From: Macrostomum hystrix
Taxonomy: Eukaryota > Platyhelminthes > Macrostomidae
Direction: 5' to 3'
Length of the DNA stretch: 64,000 bases
NCBI GenBank assembly: GCA_950097015.1
Contig: CATNEN010000014.1
Location: 1,612,001 to 1,676,000 of the forward strand
The notes beneath the pieces are model-generated. The model saw only the letters and a list, made by a program, of their open reading frames with translations, ran no database searches and was not told the origin of the DNA. The translations under genes were made by a program, and so were the position numbers. Positions 31,027 through 40,494 of this stretch are shown here, in pieces. The number at the start of each line of letters is the position of its first letter. The first letter of the stretch is position 1.

Positions 31027-32094
31027 CTACACTTTTCTTAAGTCCTTTTCATCCACCCAGCCTGTGGAGTTGTAGCCAGCCCACTTGACAAGATAGCGGA
31101 TTTTCCCATTGCGCTTTTCTGACTTCAAAACCTTCTCAATGACATACAGCCGCTGTGATTCCGGAACAGCCTGCAGCTCATACTCGTGAAAGAGCCCGCG
31201 AATCTCCTCACCCTTCATGTCTCGGATCTTGTACATGTACGGGTAGTGCTTTGGTGCCCTGCACACTACAGTGTATACCTCCTCGCTCCAGTTGGCCTTG
31301 TATCCCTTTCGGAACAGCCTGGGTGCATTTGAAATTCTCACAGACTGTTTCTCACAGAACTTTGGCTTCTTGGGTCGCTGTACAGTCTCAATTGCCTTTC
31401 CGTCGTACAGATTCATCCACACCTCAGACTCATTCTCTTTGCAGACACTTGTCGGTGCCATTTTGATACTTCTGTGGTAAGTATTGTTGTATGATTTCAC
31501 CAGCTTAGGCAGCACATCAATCCAGAGCAGTGTGCTCTTGTGAGTGAAATATTTCCACATCTTACTCTTCAAAGTTCGGTTCCATCGCTCAATTACTGCA
31601 GCTTTCTGCTCACTGTTAGTTTTGAAGGCCAGGATTCCCCGCTGTATGCAGAACTGCCTAAAATTAGTGTTTATGAATTCTTTTCCCTGATCTGTGCGGA
31701 CTGTGCGAGGCTGGCGCTTTGAGCATCTCAAAATGCTCTCGAATGCGGACTTTACTTCTGCAGCTGATTTGTTCTTCAACGGCTTGGCCCATGCTGATTT
31801 AGACAACACGTCAATGCAAGTGAGGATGTACTTGTAGCCTTTGTTGTACTTGGCGAATGGGATCATCTCGACCAGGTCAAGTTCCCACTGGTCATCTATC
31901 GCTCTCACTATGATTGGTGCTCTGGGATAGCGCCTTCTAGCCGACCTGTGCAGTGTGTGCACGGGCTGTTCAGTTAACCACAGCTCAATGTATTTTCTAG
32001 ATTTCCCCTCATTATTTTTCCCTAGTTGCTGCTGCAACTTTGATGCACCTGAGAAACTGGCCGGCTGAGCGGGATTGTAGTAAAGCTTTTCCAT
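31027..32094 (-). CDS. Polinton integrase (retroviral type) with C-terminal chromodomain
   Basis: 355 residues from the ATG at 32094 (AAAATGG); the open frame begins ten codons earlier. The catalytic triad is Asp in WELDLVEMIPF, Asp in RTDQGKEFI and Glu in AAVIERWNRTLK, the last two 34 residues apart. YHRSIKMAPTSV is the usual block after the core. The C-terminal 50 residues (LYVIEKVLKSEK, IRYLVKWAGYNSTGWV) form a chromodomain, with the aromatic residues for methyl-lysine binding in the usual places. The enzyme inserts the element and makes the 6-bp duplication seen here. The chromodomain may steer insertion to marked chromatin, which is inference. Confidence 0.95.
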   Translation of the reverse strand: MEKLYYNPAQPASFSGASKLQQQLGKNNEGKSRKYIELWLTEQPVHTLHRSARRRYPRAPIIVRAIDDQWELDLVEMIPFAKYNKGYKYILTCIDVLSKSAWAKPLKNKSAAEVKSAFESILRCSKRQPRTVRTDQGKEFINTNFRQFCIQRGILAFKTNSEQKAAVIERWNRTLKSKMWKYFTHKSTLLWIDVLPKLVKSYNNTYHRSIKMAPTSVCKENESEVWMNLYDGKAIETVQRPKKPKFCEKQSVRISNAPRLFRKGYKANWSEEVYTVVCRAPKHYPYMYKIRDMKGEEIRGLFHEYELQAVPESQRLYVIEKVLKSEKRNGKIRYLVKWAGYNSTGWVDEKDLRKV

Positions 32095-32129
32095 TTTCCA
32101 ACATGAAGAGGATGTCAGAATCAATATTA

Positions 32130-32135
32130 TTTATT
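32130..32135 (-). terminator. Possible poly(A) signal for the PC4-like gene
   Basis: AATAAA on the minus strand, about 240 bases after the PC4-like stop and just before the integrase start. Confidence 0.4.
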
Positions 32136-32376
32136 GTCTTTAGCAACTTTCTTAAGTTGCATTGCCACAATGTAGTTTATAAAATGTCTTGATACATATA
32201 CCGAGAAATAAAGCCAAAAAGACAGTTAAATTAGCTATTGCGAAAAGCACAGAGCAAAATTACACTGTAGCCTATATTGCTGAAATATGGCTGGATAGGT
32301 CAAATAAGCTTAGTGCGCATTTGACCAAATGAAAGAAGTTAGAAATTATTTGACGCATGTACTGTCACTTGGAAAT

Positions 32377-33135
32377 TCACTCGTTGTCCTTGTTTTCATC
32401 TGAGTCATCCGTCAGCTTCGGAAACTTGATCGCATCGCTCCTACGCAGAGGCCATGGCTGCTTGCGCTTGCGGCTTCCGATCAAGCAGTTGACACTGAGA
32501 CCCGCAGCCGCTCGGGCCTGGTACCAGTAAGGATCCTGAGACAGGTCGCTGTCCTGCTGTGGGATGCAGCCGAATGCTTTGGGCGTCGAAAGTTGGGCTG
32601 CAGCTGGAAGCGGTTCGGAGGTTGCGTTGTCTGACTCGGAAATCAGCAGCGTCTTCTCGTCGTCCGCATCCTCACTAGAGTGTTGGCCCGCCCGATTCTC
32701 GATGTCCGGCTCGGTCTTGATGTCCTGAGGGTCCAGCTCGTACTCGCACTCCGGTGACTTTCCTCTCAGCTCACTACTGATCCGGTCGACATGGCACCAC
32801 AGCGCTCGCCACAGACGGGGAGTCATCTCGATCGAATTCCGTCTCAGGAAATCCTCCGTGCAGTCCTCCGGCAGTCGCTTGAGCCAGATGACTCCTCGCT
32901 TGACTTCTACGAGCTTGTCGGAGCCCAGCTTGGCAGTGACGTTTCGTCGGTTGACTGCAGCCTGCACGAGTTGGCGCCTTAGCTGCTTCAGCTTCTCCCA
33001 TTGGTGTACGTTCAAGTTGAATCCAGGGATTCCAGGCTTCAGCTCCCCGTCAGAAGAGTAGAAGCGTCGGATAGCGATGAATCTATTGCCTTCATACTCC
33101 TGCACTTGAACTTTGAAGCCGTCGCTAAGATCCAT
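32377..33135 (-). CDS. PC4/Sub1-like transcription coactivator encoded by the Polinton
   Basis: 252 residues. The N-terminal 60 match the PC4 C-terminal domain fold. A strand FIAIRRFYSSDGELKPG is followed by IPGFNLNVHQWEKLKQL, mirroring the I-R-x-[FY]-Y-x-[DS]-x-G-E-[LM]-x-P-x-x-x-G-[IF]-x-L-x-x-x-[QE]-W signature. PC4/Sub1 binds single-stranded DNA and assists RNA polymerase II transcription. The rest is long for the family: an acidic middle (EDADDEKTLLISESDN) and a basic GSRKRKQPWPLRR that could be a nuclear signal. The start context CTACCATGG is excellent. It is the gene nearest the right TIR and heads the minus-strand block. Confidence 0.8.
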   Translation of the reverse strand: MDLSDGFKVQVQEYEGNRFIAIRRFYSSDGELKPGIPGFNLNVHQWEKLKQLRRQLVQAAVNRRNVTAKLGSDKLVEVKRGVIWLKRLPEDCTEDFLRRNSIEMTPRLWRALWCHVDRISSELRGKSPECEYELDPQDIKTEPDIENRAGQHSSEDADDEKTLLISESDNATSEPLPAAAQLSTPKAFGCIPQQDSDLSQDPYWYQARAAAGLSVNCLIGSRKRKQPWPLRRSDAIKFPKLTDDSDENKDNE

Positions 33136-33393
33136 GGTAGCAGGTCAAACTTACGTGACGAAATGGCTATTAGTTTTAAAGAAATCCTCTCTTAACAATA
33201 AAAAAATCCCCACCCTTATATACCAGCGGAGTGGGGTGGGTTAATGTAATGGGGTGGGTGAGACTGTGGGCGCATATATAATACTAAGAAAACATATAAT
33301 AACATTAGGCAGAGTTTATGTATCCATGCTACGCATCCACTGTCCTATTTCTACAGTGTTGGCCATACCCACTGCAAACAGACGGTGGTTTCA
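33136..33393. promoter_or_regulatory. Upstream region of the minus-strand gene block
   Basis: The 258 bases between the PC4-like start and the right TIR contain no gene. A TATATA run at about 33275-33281 and another near 33220 are candidates for a promoter reading leftward into the block. The assignment is by position only. Confidence 0.3.
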
Positions 33394-33890
33394 CTGTTTT
33401 CCCCAGACCAACAGTTGTTTTGTTGTTGTCTTCATATGAAAAAATAACACAGACCAGAGCAAAAGTGAAATTCCCATTGGAGGAGTGGAACTGAATAAAC
33501 AATCGGTTTATCAGACTGCACTGACTGCCTCTCTCCCTCTCAGACAGATTTACCTGCGACAGAGTCCACTATGCAAACACATGGCGTTTGTTCACACACT
33601 AGGACCCCACGGAATTTCCGAGGACTTCCTTGCGGCAGAGTTTTGCTATGTAAAACATGGGCCTATGTACATGCACTGGGTCCCATGGAATTTCCGCGGA
33701 TTTCCTTGCGGCAGAGTTCTGCTATGTGAAACATAGGCGCTATGTTCGCAAACTAGGGCCCCACGGAATTTCCGCGGATTTCCTTGCGGCAGAGTTCTGC
33801 TATGTGAAACATGGACCTATGTACATGCACTGGGTCCCATGGAATTTCCGCGGATTTCCTTGCGGCAGAGTTCTGTTAACCCATACTACT
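33394..33890 (-). repeat. Polinton right terminal inverted repeat (497 bp)
   Basis: Inverted copy of 17824-18320, ending ...ATACTACT at 33890. It contains the same four subterminal repeats. Confidence 0.95.
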
Positions 33891-33896
33891 CAGGAC
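33891..33896. repeat. Polinton target-site duplication, right
   Basis: CAGGAC, identical to 17818-17823. Confidence 0.95.
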
Positions 33897-34956
33897 GAAC
33901 GAATTTCCGTTAGGTTTACGTTAGACTTTAACGTTAGTCTTTCCGTTAGTTCGGTCGTTAGACTAATGTTAGTTTTCCGTTAGAATTTTAACGTTACTTT
34001 ATTCCACAATAACTGACTATAACCTAACGGTTTTTTCCGTGCTGATTTTATACTATATATTTTTCATAACGCACCGTTGCCAATGCAACAAAAGTATTAA
34101 TTGGAGCAAGAATAAGACAGTGAACCAAAATCATGCAATTAAACTGACCAAATAAATATTTTCAAATGTGTAATTCCACTAAGTTGTCCAATAAAGTGTG
34201 ACAATTACTTTAAACATTGCAATATATTTAGCTATTTAAATAGATACGGTAATAAAAAAATACTTCTAATAGAAACAGTGTAAGTTTCCTCAACCCACCG
34301 CCACTCGAATCTACTTCCCAGTTTTACTCGAATGTAAAAATGTCTCCATTTTTTGGGTGTTGCGACTATCAATCTTTCCTTGAATTCACCGCCTCTCATC
34401 TTTGTTGAGTTTACCTGCACTCTTGTCCCTCTGTCAGCTTACTTCTCCATATGGCTGTCTCCTCGCATTCTCTCTTATTTTTCTGATTGGCTGCGGGGCC
34501 AGCCACCTCTTATCTCCTCGTTCCTCCTGGCCAACTATACATTTAATACATACAACAATACATAAGCTCAGTTTTTTATTCTTATTTTCTCGACACATAA
34601 CACATAAAAGACCTACATCAAGTAATACAAAAGATGGCAAACTAATGGGCGTCGTTGTGCCGCAAAAAGGGGGCGTTAAGTATAAGGCTCTCAAATATTA
34701 TTAGGGGCGACAAGTATGAGGGCCCTTATGTAACAAGGACAGTGGTTTGGTTAGCATTTCGGGGCGGCGCCCCCTAAATTCGGTCTTGGTTGCGCTGTCA
34801 TTGTGGGAAGTAACGACCCCAGAAAAAATGTGAGCAAATAAATGAAAAAGCGAATAGAACTGGAACAAAAAATACAGAAAAAATTATTAGGATGTTGATG
34901 GCATAAAAATCAAAGCATGATAATTAAGTCAACTATGTTTAAGGAAAAAATTGGGC
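33897..34956. other. Subterminal region of the CMC-like transposon
   Basis: Starts with about eight CGTTAG-type motifs on both strands between 33907 and 33995, matching motifs at 17790-17815 and 39290-39310. The rest is AT-rich and I see no gene. Confidence 0.5.
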
Positions 34957-36573
34957 CTACTCTGCGGCATTAGCACTGTCTTTTTTTGCGAACGGGGCTT
35001 TTTTCAACCAACGCTGAACTGCATCGATAACAGCTTCTCGACTCGCATCAGGTTGACTTAAACGAGTCAGTTTGAGAATGTAGTCAAAGGTTTTTGGAAA
35101 TTCATCTCTTAGTGAAGCTTTTTCCGAAGCCCGATTTGTCCCAGCCCAATTCAGAACCTTTGCCACATTGACTGAAATGGTTGTCTTACATGCCATGTAC
35201 GTGGCAGATCGCACATCTGAACCACCGATCCGACCGATTGAATTCAGAACGACATTTTCATTTTCATTTAGGTGCTCTTCGAACAATTTTAGATCACCAA
35301 TTGTTCCAATTGGTAAATGGCAAGGAAGTTGCTGAAGCACGTTTGCAGAACTTATCTGCTGTTTTGAAATGAGATTGCGAAGCATTTGATTGTTTTCTCT
35401 AACCAAGACAAACGTCGCACAAAGAAGACGGAGGTGACTAGGACCAGTTGTTGCGTCTCTGTTTGCTCCACGTTCTGCCAATAGCTCAGTGGCAATAGAT
35501 TCAAAGGCCTCATTGCTGATGCCGAAATCAGCATTCCTGGCTGCGGAATTTCTGGCGCTTGCACCTCTTGGCGTTAATGTCACGTCTAGAGAGTCTAAGA
35601 GCTTCGGTTGAGTTGAAGCAGTAGCCACGGTTGTTGCAACGTTGCTAGGCGTCACCCCCGCAGCAGCCACGGTTGTCGCAACGTTGCTAGGCGTCACCCC
35701 CGCAGCAGCCACGGTTGTCGCAACGTTGCTAGGCGTCAACCCCGCAGCAGCCACGGTTGTCGCAACGTTGCTAGGCGTCAACCCCGCAGCAGCCACGGTT
35801 GTCGCAACGTTGCTAGGCGTCAACCCCGCAGCAGCCACGGTTGTCGCAACGTTGCTAGGCGTCACCCCCGCAGCAGCCACGGTTGTCGCAACGTTGCTAG
35901 GCGTCACCGCAGCAGCCGACTTGGGTGTCGTAGTCGCGTCCATGAAAGTGGCAGCTGCAGATCCCAGTGGCAGACTCTGATTGTAAGCGGTCATTACTCT
36001 TACATAAAGAGGTGGCGGCACTGGATCATCGTCATCACTAGTCTGTTCATATCTTGAGATGCTCGTGTCACTGCTTCTTTTATTCGCAGGATGTTTGTCG
36101 ATTAACCTGGATTCTGCATTTGATAAGCACGGGAAAATAATTTCAAGTCAATACATTAGGAAAAATGCATTATAGTATATCCACCTGAAAACATACCTTC
36201 AGGACGTCTTCTTTTCCTAGCCAATTCATGATCTGAGTCGCTGCAAGAGAGACTTGAAAATTGGTACTTCTTTTCCTTATCGACAGCAGTCGCATATTCA
36301 TCTGAAGTTAAACGAATTGTTTAAACACTTTAAACGATAGCTAAAAAATTGTTTCTTGAAAATAAAAGCAAAGTTACACTTACTACTTCGAAATACGATT
36401 TTGAATTCATGATATTCGTCCCAGTTAGCCATTGGGCTCTTAGAATACATTTTCCGATGGTCATCACTGGCAGGTGGGAAGTAAACTGTGTTAGAATTGG
36501 AATCAAGCCAGGTGCTAGGAATTACAGCAATGGTTCCTTCAGCAAAGCTAACAACAAGCCAATTTTTCTCCAT
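34957..36573 (-). CDS. DUF4806-domain protein of the CMC-like transposon, three exons
   Basis: The proposed joins are exon 1 36573-36384, exon 2 36301-36197 and exon 3 36113-34957, all with GT-AG ends and matching phases, giving 483 codons. Exon 1 has the familiar start NWLVVSFAEGTIAVIPSTWL plus WDEYHEFKIVF seen in DUF4806 proteins. Exon 2 is basic (ARKRRRPEE). Exon 3 has acidic DDDDP, then seven copies of a 14-residue VTPSNVATTVAAAG repeat. It ends with the DUF4806 domain: LEEHLNENENVVLNSIGRIG through NVAKVLNWAGTNR to AVQRWLKKAPF. Function is unknown. It lies directly downstream of the transposase and overlaps it by 26 bases. Confidence 0.82.
35640..35930. repeat. 42-bp coding minisatellite in the DUF4806 gene
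   Basis: Seven units of 42 bp containing ACGTTGCTAGGCGTCA and GCAGCAGCCACGGTTGTCGC, encoding a 14-residue Ala/Thr/Val repeat. Confidence 0.92.
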
Positions 36574-38605
36574 GTGAATCTGGAAAGTCAAGGCGAAGAG
36601 GAATGATAACATATCCTTTCTTTACAGGAAAACCGCAAGCCTTGTCCAATATGCAATCATCAGTGACATCGAATGGTGCTCCAAAACAGCCATCTTTGAC
36701 AAAAAATATTCCTACAGCTGAACTTTTTATTGGATAGGAATAAAAATCTTCTTTCTGTGTAAATTCCATCACCTTGAACTTAGCAGGCAAAACTTCAGTA
36801 ACAAGACAGACTTGAAGAGTCCTTGTGATAATAAAACAATCTCTGCTGTTAACTCTTATTGTACTCTTGTGAGATGGTACGGCAAGCTCAGCCCTGGACC
36901 TTTTTGTCATCAAATATTCACCAGTCCGATTTCTCAGTTGAGCAATCACTTGATTACCACTGCATAGTCTGTTCTTTAGAATCTGCAAAAAACTTTCAAA
37001 TCGAAAAGCAGAAAATGCATCTACTGCACCAAATTTTTCACAGTCATTTGGCAAATGAATCAGAGAATGAACTATGTTTGAGACAAATCCACGTCCATAC
37101 AATCCAGATGACTTTGTAACAAATTCTTTTAGCAGATTGGTTGCAGCAACAACATTTACACTTAGCATTGCAGATTTACCACAAAGAAGATGCATTGCAA
37201 TGTGAAAGTATAGAAAATGAGGATAAATGTCCTTTGGAATACTAGCATCATTTAAAACAATGATTCCATAATAGAGAATAAATGATCGGAATTCAGCTCC
37301 TTTCCAATAGCAAAGCTCATTAAGCCCTCGTGGCTTTCGGCAAAATTCTGATGGGACATGTGATTTTAATGAAACTAAATTGGCAGATAAAGTCTTAATA
37401 GCCTGACTTGGCATTCGGACCTTGTATGGGCCCTCTTTTATCCAGAAATACATCATCCTTCTCATAACACCAAGATATGCCACATGAAGAACATCAAGTG
37501 GAAATGATGCAACCATGTCAATTGAATTTAATTCAAGAAATGGTGATAATCCATTGGCTTCATTATGGTGATCCTCATCAATTTGCAGTCGAAATTCAAG
37601 ATCAGTTCGTAGATCAGCATTAACTTCATCAAAGACAATGCAACTTCTTTCCTCACATCGAGTACCTTCTACTTTACATTTGTCACAACTATGATAACCA
37701 GTTGGATACTTAGTGCACTTCAATAAGCACCTAGCTGGTGCATCACAAATTATTGCCTTTGTTAAAATTGCATAATGATGACCACAATAATCAAATCCAC
37801 TTGAAATTAGATGATTCAATTCTTTAATCAGTTCAGAACACAGTTGTTTGGGATTTGGCTTATCTCTTGAATAATAGAACTGGATGACAAAAGGTTCAGA
37901 TTGTAATTCAGGAACAAAACCAAGAATAGGCCAGCACTGGTAGCCAGAACTTTTGAAAAAACTGATTCCATCAATATTTAGGAATAGAGTCAACTGATTA
38001 GATTTGGTATGTATGCTTGATAAAGAATTATCTATTATAGATTCAATTGCAGACTGTACACCAACATAATAGATATCTTTAGAACAGTAATATGACTTTG
38101 CATTAGTGCTATGAGCCAACAATGTTGATGCTGTCAATGGAAGATCCAAATTTGGAAAATGTTTAGCATGTAGATGCAGTAAAGACGTAATATGTACTTG
38201 ACTCACTTTGGCTTCAACAACCCATGCAGCCAAGTCATCTTTGAAGCTACTTTGGACTTTGTCATAAGACTCTGACCTTTCTGATAAGTCTGATAAAAAT
38301 TCTTTTGTAATGTCTACAAAATGTTGTAGCAATGTGTCTTCATGTTCAAAATGGTCAACATCAGAAGTATCTTCCACCTCAATAAGGTGAAGACCATTAT
38401 TAGAAAACTCTTCTAAGACAAAGTTGCTCAAAATCTTGTCAATGTCAATATCAATATCTGACAAACAAATGCCACTAGATGATTCATCTTGAAGTGGGTA
38501 TAAATAGTAAATTTGTTGAGACAATGAATTTTCTATATGTTTCTCTTGGTCTTTTATTTTAGCTTCAATTTCATTAATACTTCGCTTTAGTTGCCTTTGG
38601 TTCAT
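36548..38605 (-). CDS. Transposase of CMC/CACTA-like type
   Basis: 685 residues, a single open frame. It has a coiled-coil start (KRSINEIEAKIKDQEKHIEN) and then a DDE-type core: FLNIDGISFFKSSGYQCWPI (likely first Asp), AIICDAPARCLL (second Asp), a Cys cluster HSCDKCKVEG, PLDVLHVAYLGVMRRMMYFW, then KPRGLNELCYWKGAEFRSF and FSAFRFESFLQILK (likely Glu). This is a widespread animal transposase, and I place it in the CMC/EnSpm-like group from memory. Upstream exons are possible. No break is seen, so the enzyme could be functional, but the element itself is split by the Polinton. Confidence 0.8.
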   Translation of the reverse strand: MNQRQLKRSINEIEAKIKDQEKHIENSLSQQIYYLYPLQDESSSGICLSDIDIDIDKILSNFVLEEFSNNGLHLIEVEDTSDVDHFEHEDTLLQHFVDITKEFLSDLSERSESYDKVQSSFKDDLAAWVVEAKVSQVHITSLLHLHAKHFPNLDLPLTASTLLAHSTNAKSYYCSKDIYYVGVQSAIESIIDNSLSSIHTKSNQLTLFLNIDGISFFKSSGYQCWPILGFVPELQSEPFVIQFYYSRDKPNPKQLCSELIKELNHLISSGFDYCGHHYAILTKAIICDAPARCLLKCTKYPTGYHSCDKCKVEGTRCEERSCIVFDEVNADLRTDLEFRLQIDEDHHNEANGLSPFLELNSIDMVASFPLDVLHVAYLGVMRRMMYFWIKEGPYKVRMPSQAIKTLSANLVSLKSHVPSEFCRKPRGLNELCYWKGAEFRSFILYYGIIVLNDASIPKDIYPHFLYFHIAMHLLCGKSAMLSVNVVAATNLLKEFVTKSSGLYGRGFVSNIVHSLIHLPNDCEKFGAVDAFSAFRFESFLQILKNRLCSGNQVIAQLRNRTGEYLMTKRSRAELAVPSHKSTIRVNSRDCFIITRTLQVCLVTEVLPAKFKVMEFTQKEDFYSYPIKSSAVGIFFVKDGCFGAPFDVTDDCILDKACGFPVKKGYVIIPLRLDFPDSHGEKLACC

Positions 38606-39311
38606 TTACATCTGGAATTCAAAATTAGTCAATTGTTTTAAATCAATCTTACAATGTCTATCACATTGAAAAAATATTATGATGATTGTACTAAGGTGCC
38701 AACTGTTAGGCCTAAGTTAAATTTATTTAGTAATATGAATAAGCTACATATAAAAAGTTGCTTTAGATATAAATAATAGATAGAAAATAATACTAACATA
38801 ATAGATATTAACATACTATATAGACACTGGCTACAATAGGGCAAACAGTTATTTAGACAAAATAATTATTTCAACAGATTTTATTTCATTGCCTAAAACA
38901 AAAATAACATTTTATAAAATTATGTTATAAAATAACATTTACATTTACAAATAACGATAACATAAACATTTTTCTTAAACTATCTGTCTATATTTTTAGT
39001 TTTTGTAGCTGAATATCTAGATTATAGAATATAATAGAATATTCCGCTAGTTCAATAAGGATTTAATTTAAAATTTCATTGACGGCCATCTTGATTTTTG
39101 TATTATAAGAAAATTCATATTTCTTTTGCAACTTTTTTTATTTCTGCCTAAATCTCCAAATTAAAATAATAACTAAATTATTATCTATTAAGTTATTAGA
39201 CTAAAAATTGATTTTACAGTTTGGAATTATTGTTAATTTTTAGTTACCGCATTAACGTTACATAAAAATCTTATAAATAACGAGAAGCAAACGTTAGTCC
39301 TAACGTTAGCA
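38606..39311. other. Upstream region of the transposase gene
   Basis: Very AT-rich, no frame. It ends in ACGTTAG motifs and the right terminal TGGACTAGGG. Confidence 0.5.
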
Positions 39312-39405
39312 TGGACTAGGGAGGGAGGGGGAGCAGCGACCCTCGAGGCGTCCAGACACTCCGAGGAGAGACGGGATGGATTTGGAGCGTACCGACACTC
39401 GCTAA

Positions 39406-39582
39406 GCCCTGACTGAAGGTTTTCACTGCGAGCGGGTAGCCACTCGACAGCCCAAGAGAGAGGTAGATGATGGTCTGGAAGCGTACCGACACTACGCAGA
39501 CTTGAGGAAGACTCTAGAGGAGAGGGATGATGGTGAGCTTTTGGCAGCAGCCGAGGTCGAGCAGAGGAACAAGATTCGATAA
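39406..39582 (+). pseudogene. Possible 3' end of a non-LTR retrotransposon ORF with AATA tail
   Basis: A 58-codon open stretch ends LEAYRHYADLRKTLEERDDG...EQRNKIR, stop. Immediately after the stop are four AATA/TAAA repeats. A charged helical C-terminus directly followed by a short simple-repeat tail is how RTE/CR1-like elements end. A related phrase (FGAYRHSLS) occurs in another frame just upstream. The element type is inference. Confidence 0.35.
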
Positions 39583-40485
39583 TAAATAAATAAATAACGC
39601 GTGAATGCTTTTCTTACCAGGAGGGGTTGAACGTTGAACTCATGCAATAAATTGTGCTTCAGGCTGCGTGGTTTATTATGGTTTCTACTTTCTACCGCTT
39701 TCCAATCGCTTCTAACGTTTAAATTAGCTTCGCCAACGTTCTCGCCCTAGTACTCTGGAGGCGCGGGGGCTGGCCACGGGCAGCGCGCGCAAATAAATAA
39801 CCGCGTGGGGTGGGGCGAGGGCATAGGGCTGGACGGGGTAGGGCTAAGCCACGCAGGGCTGGGGTGGTAGCAAACAGGGCTGGGCTGGGGTCGGCTGCAA
39901 GCCGAGAGAGAGAGAGAAGGAGACCGGCTAGCCAATCAGAAGTCTCCTTGGCGAGAGGCCTGATTGGACTAGCGAGGACGGCACAGGGGACAGCCAATGG
40001 GCGAATGACAAACACGCCAAAGGAGGGTGGCCTAAGCCGGGGCCGGGCAGAACCGGATTGAGCAGGCGGCCGGGGTGGAAGGGCTGGAGACGCAGGGGTC
40101 GGGGCACGGTCGTTATGAGACGCAGCTCACAACATATTTTTCCGTAAAAATCAGCCTTTAATAAACTTTCTAAGAAACGAAGTGTCCCATCCTTCTTCTT
40201 CTAGTGGTCCCTGCTGACTGCCTGCCAGGGTTAAGAGCATAAATGCAGCGGCGTTTGTGCCATAGACAGCGCAACTTCCCTTGCGAACGCGAAGTCTATT
40301 CCTTCATTTATTAAATTGCTTTTGAATTTAAAGTGCGCACGATTGCTTATAGTATATATTTTATTTAATCAGAAAACATCCGATATTTGAGAAACTAAAG
40401 TGCGTAGCTAAAAAACCGGTCTAACCTCAGATGATAGAATTATAGAAAAACAATTCTATCTTGTAAATGATGTAGCATAGTATAG
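39583..40485. other. GC-rich and repeat-derived interval
   Basis: 39720-40120 is G-rich with purine runs and shows no credible gene. 40190-40275 (CTAGTGGTCCCTGCTGACTG, GTTTGTGCCATAGACAG) matches, inverted, parts of 50755-50830 and adjoins sequence like 17540-17560, so it is another fragment of dispersed repeat C. Confidence 0.5.
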
Positions 40486-40494
40486 TATGTCCTT

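Larger units (their letters stand above)
17824..33890. mobile_element. Complete Polinton/Maverick element, 16,067 bp
   Basis: Both ends start 5'-AGTAGTATGGG. Terminal inverted repeats are 497 bp. The 6-bp target duplication CAGGAC (17818-17823, 33891-33896) is perfect, as Polintons generate. Inside are protein-primed DNA polymerase B, retroviral-type integrase with chromodomain, packaging ATPase, adenain-like protease, major and minor capsid proteins, a basic protein, two further Polinton-type proteins, a TBP-like protein, a PC4-like protein and an acidic protein. No frame is visibly broken. Intact TIRs and frames argue for a young, possibly active copy. It sits inside another transposon. Confidence 0.97.
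17773..39321 (-). mobile_element. CMC/CACTA-like DNA transposon (transposase + DUF4806 gene), split by a Polinton
   Basis: CCCTAGTCCA at 17773-17782 and its reverse complement TGGACTAGGG at 39312-39321 bound the region. Many ACGTTAG/CTAACGT motifs lie just inside both ends, resembling subterminal repeats of CACTA-type elements. The Polinton lies 51 bases from the left end. Removing it and one target copy leaves about 5.5 kb holding two minus-strand genes, a transposase and a DUF4806 protein. A 2-bp AG duplication may flank the ends, which is weak evidence. The ends are inferred and the gene pair is solid. Confidence 0.55.
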
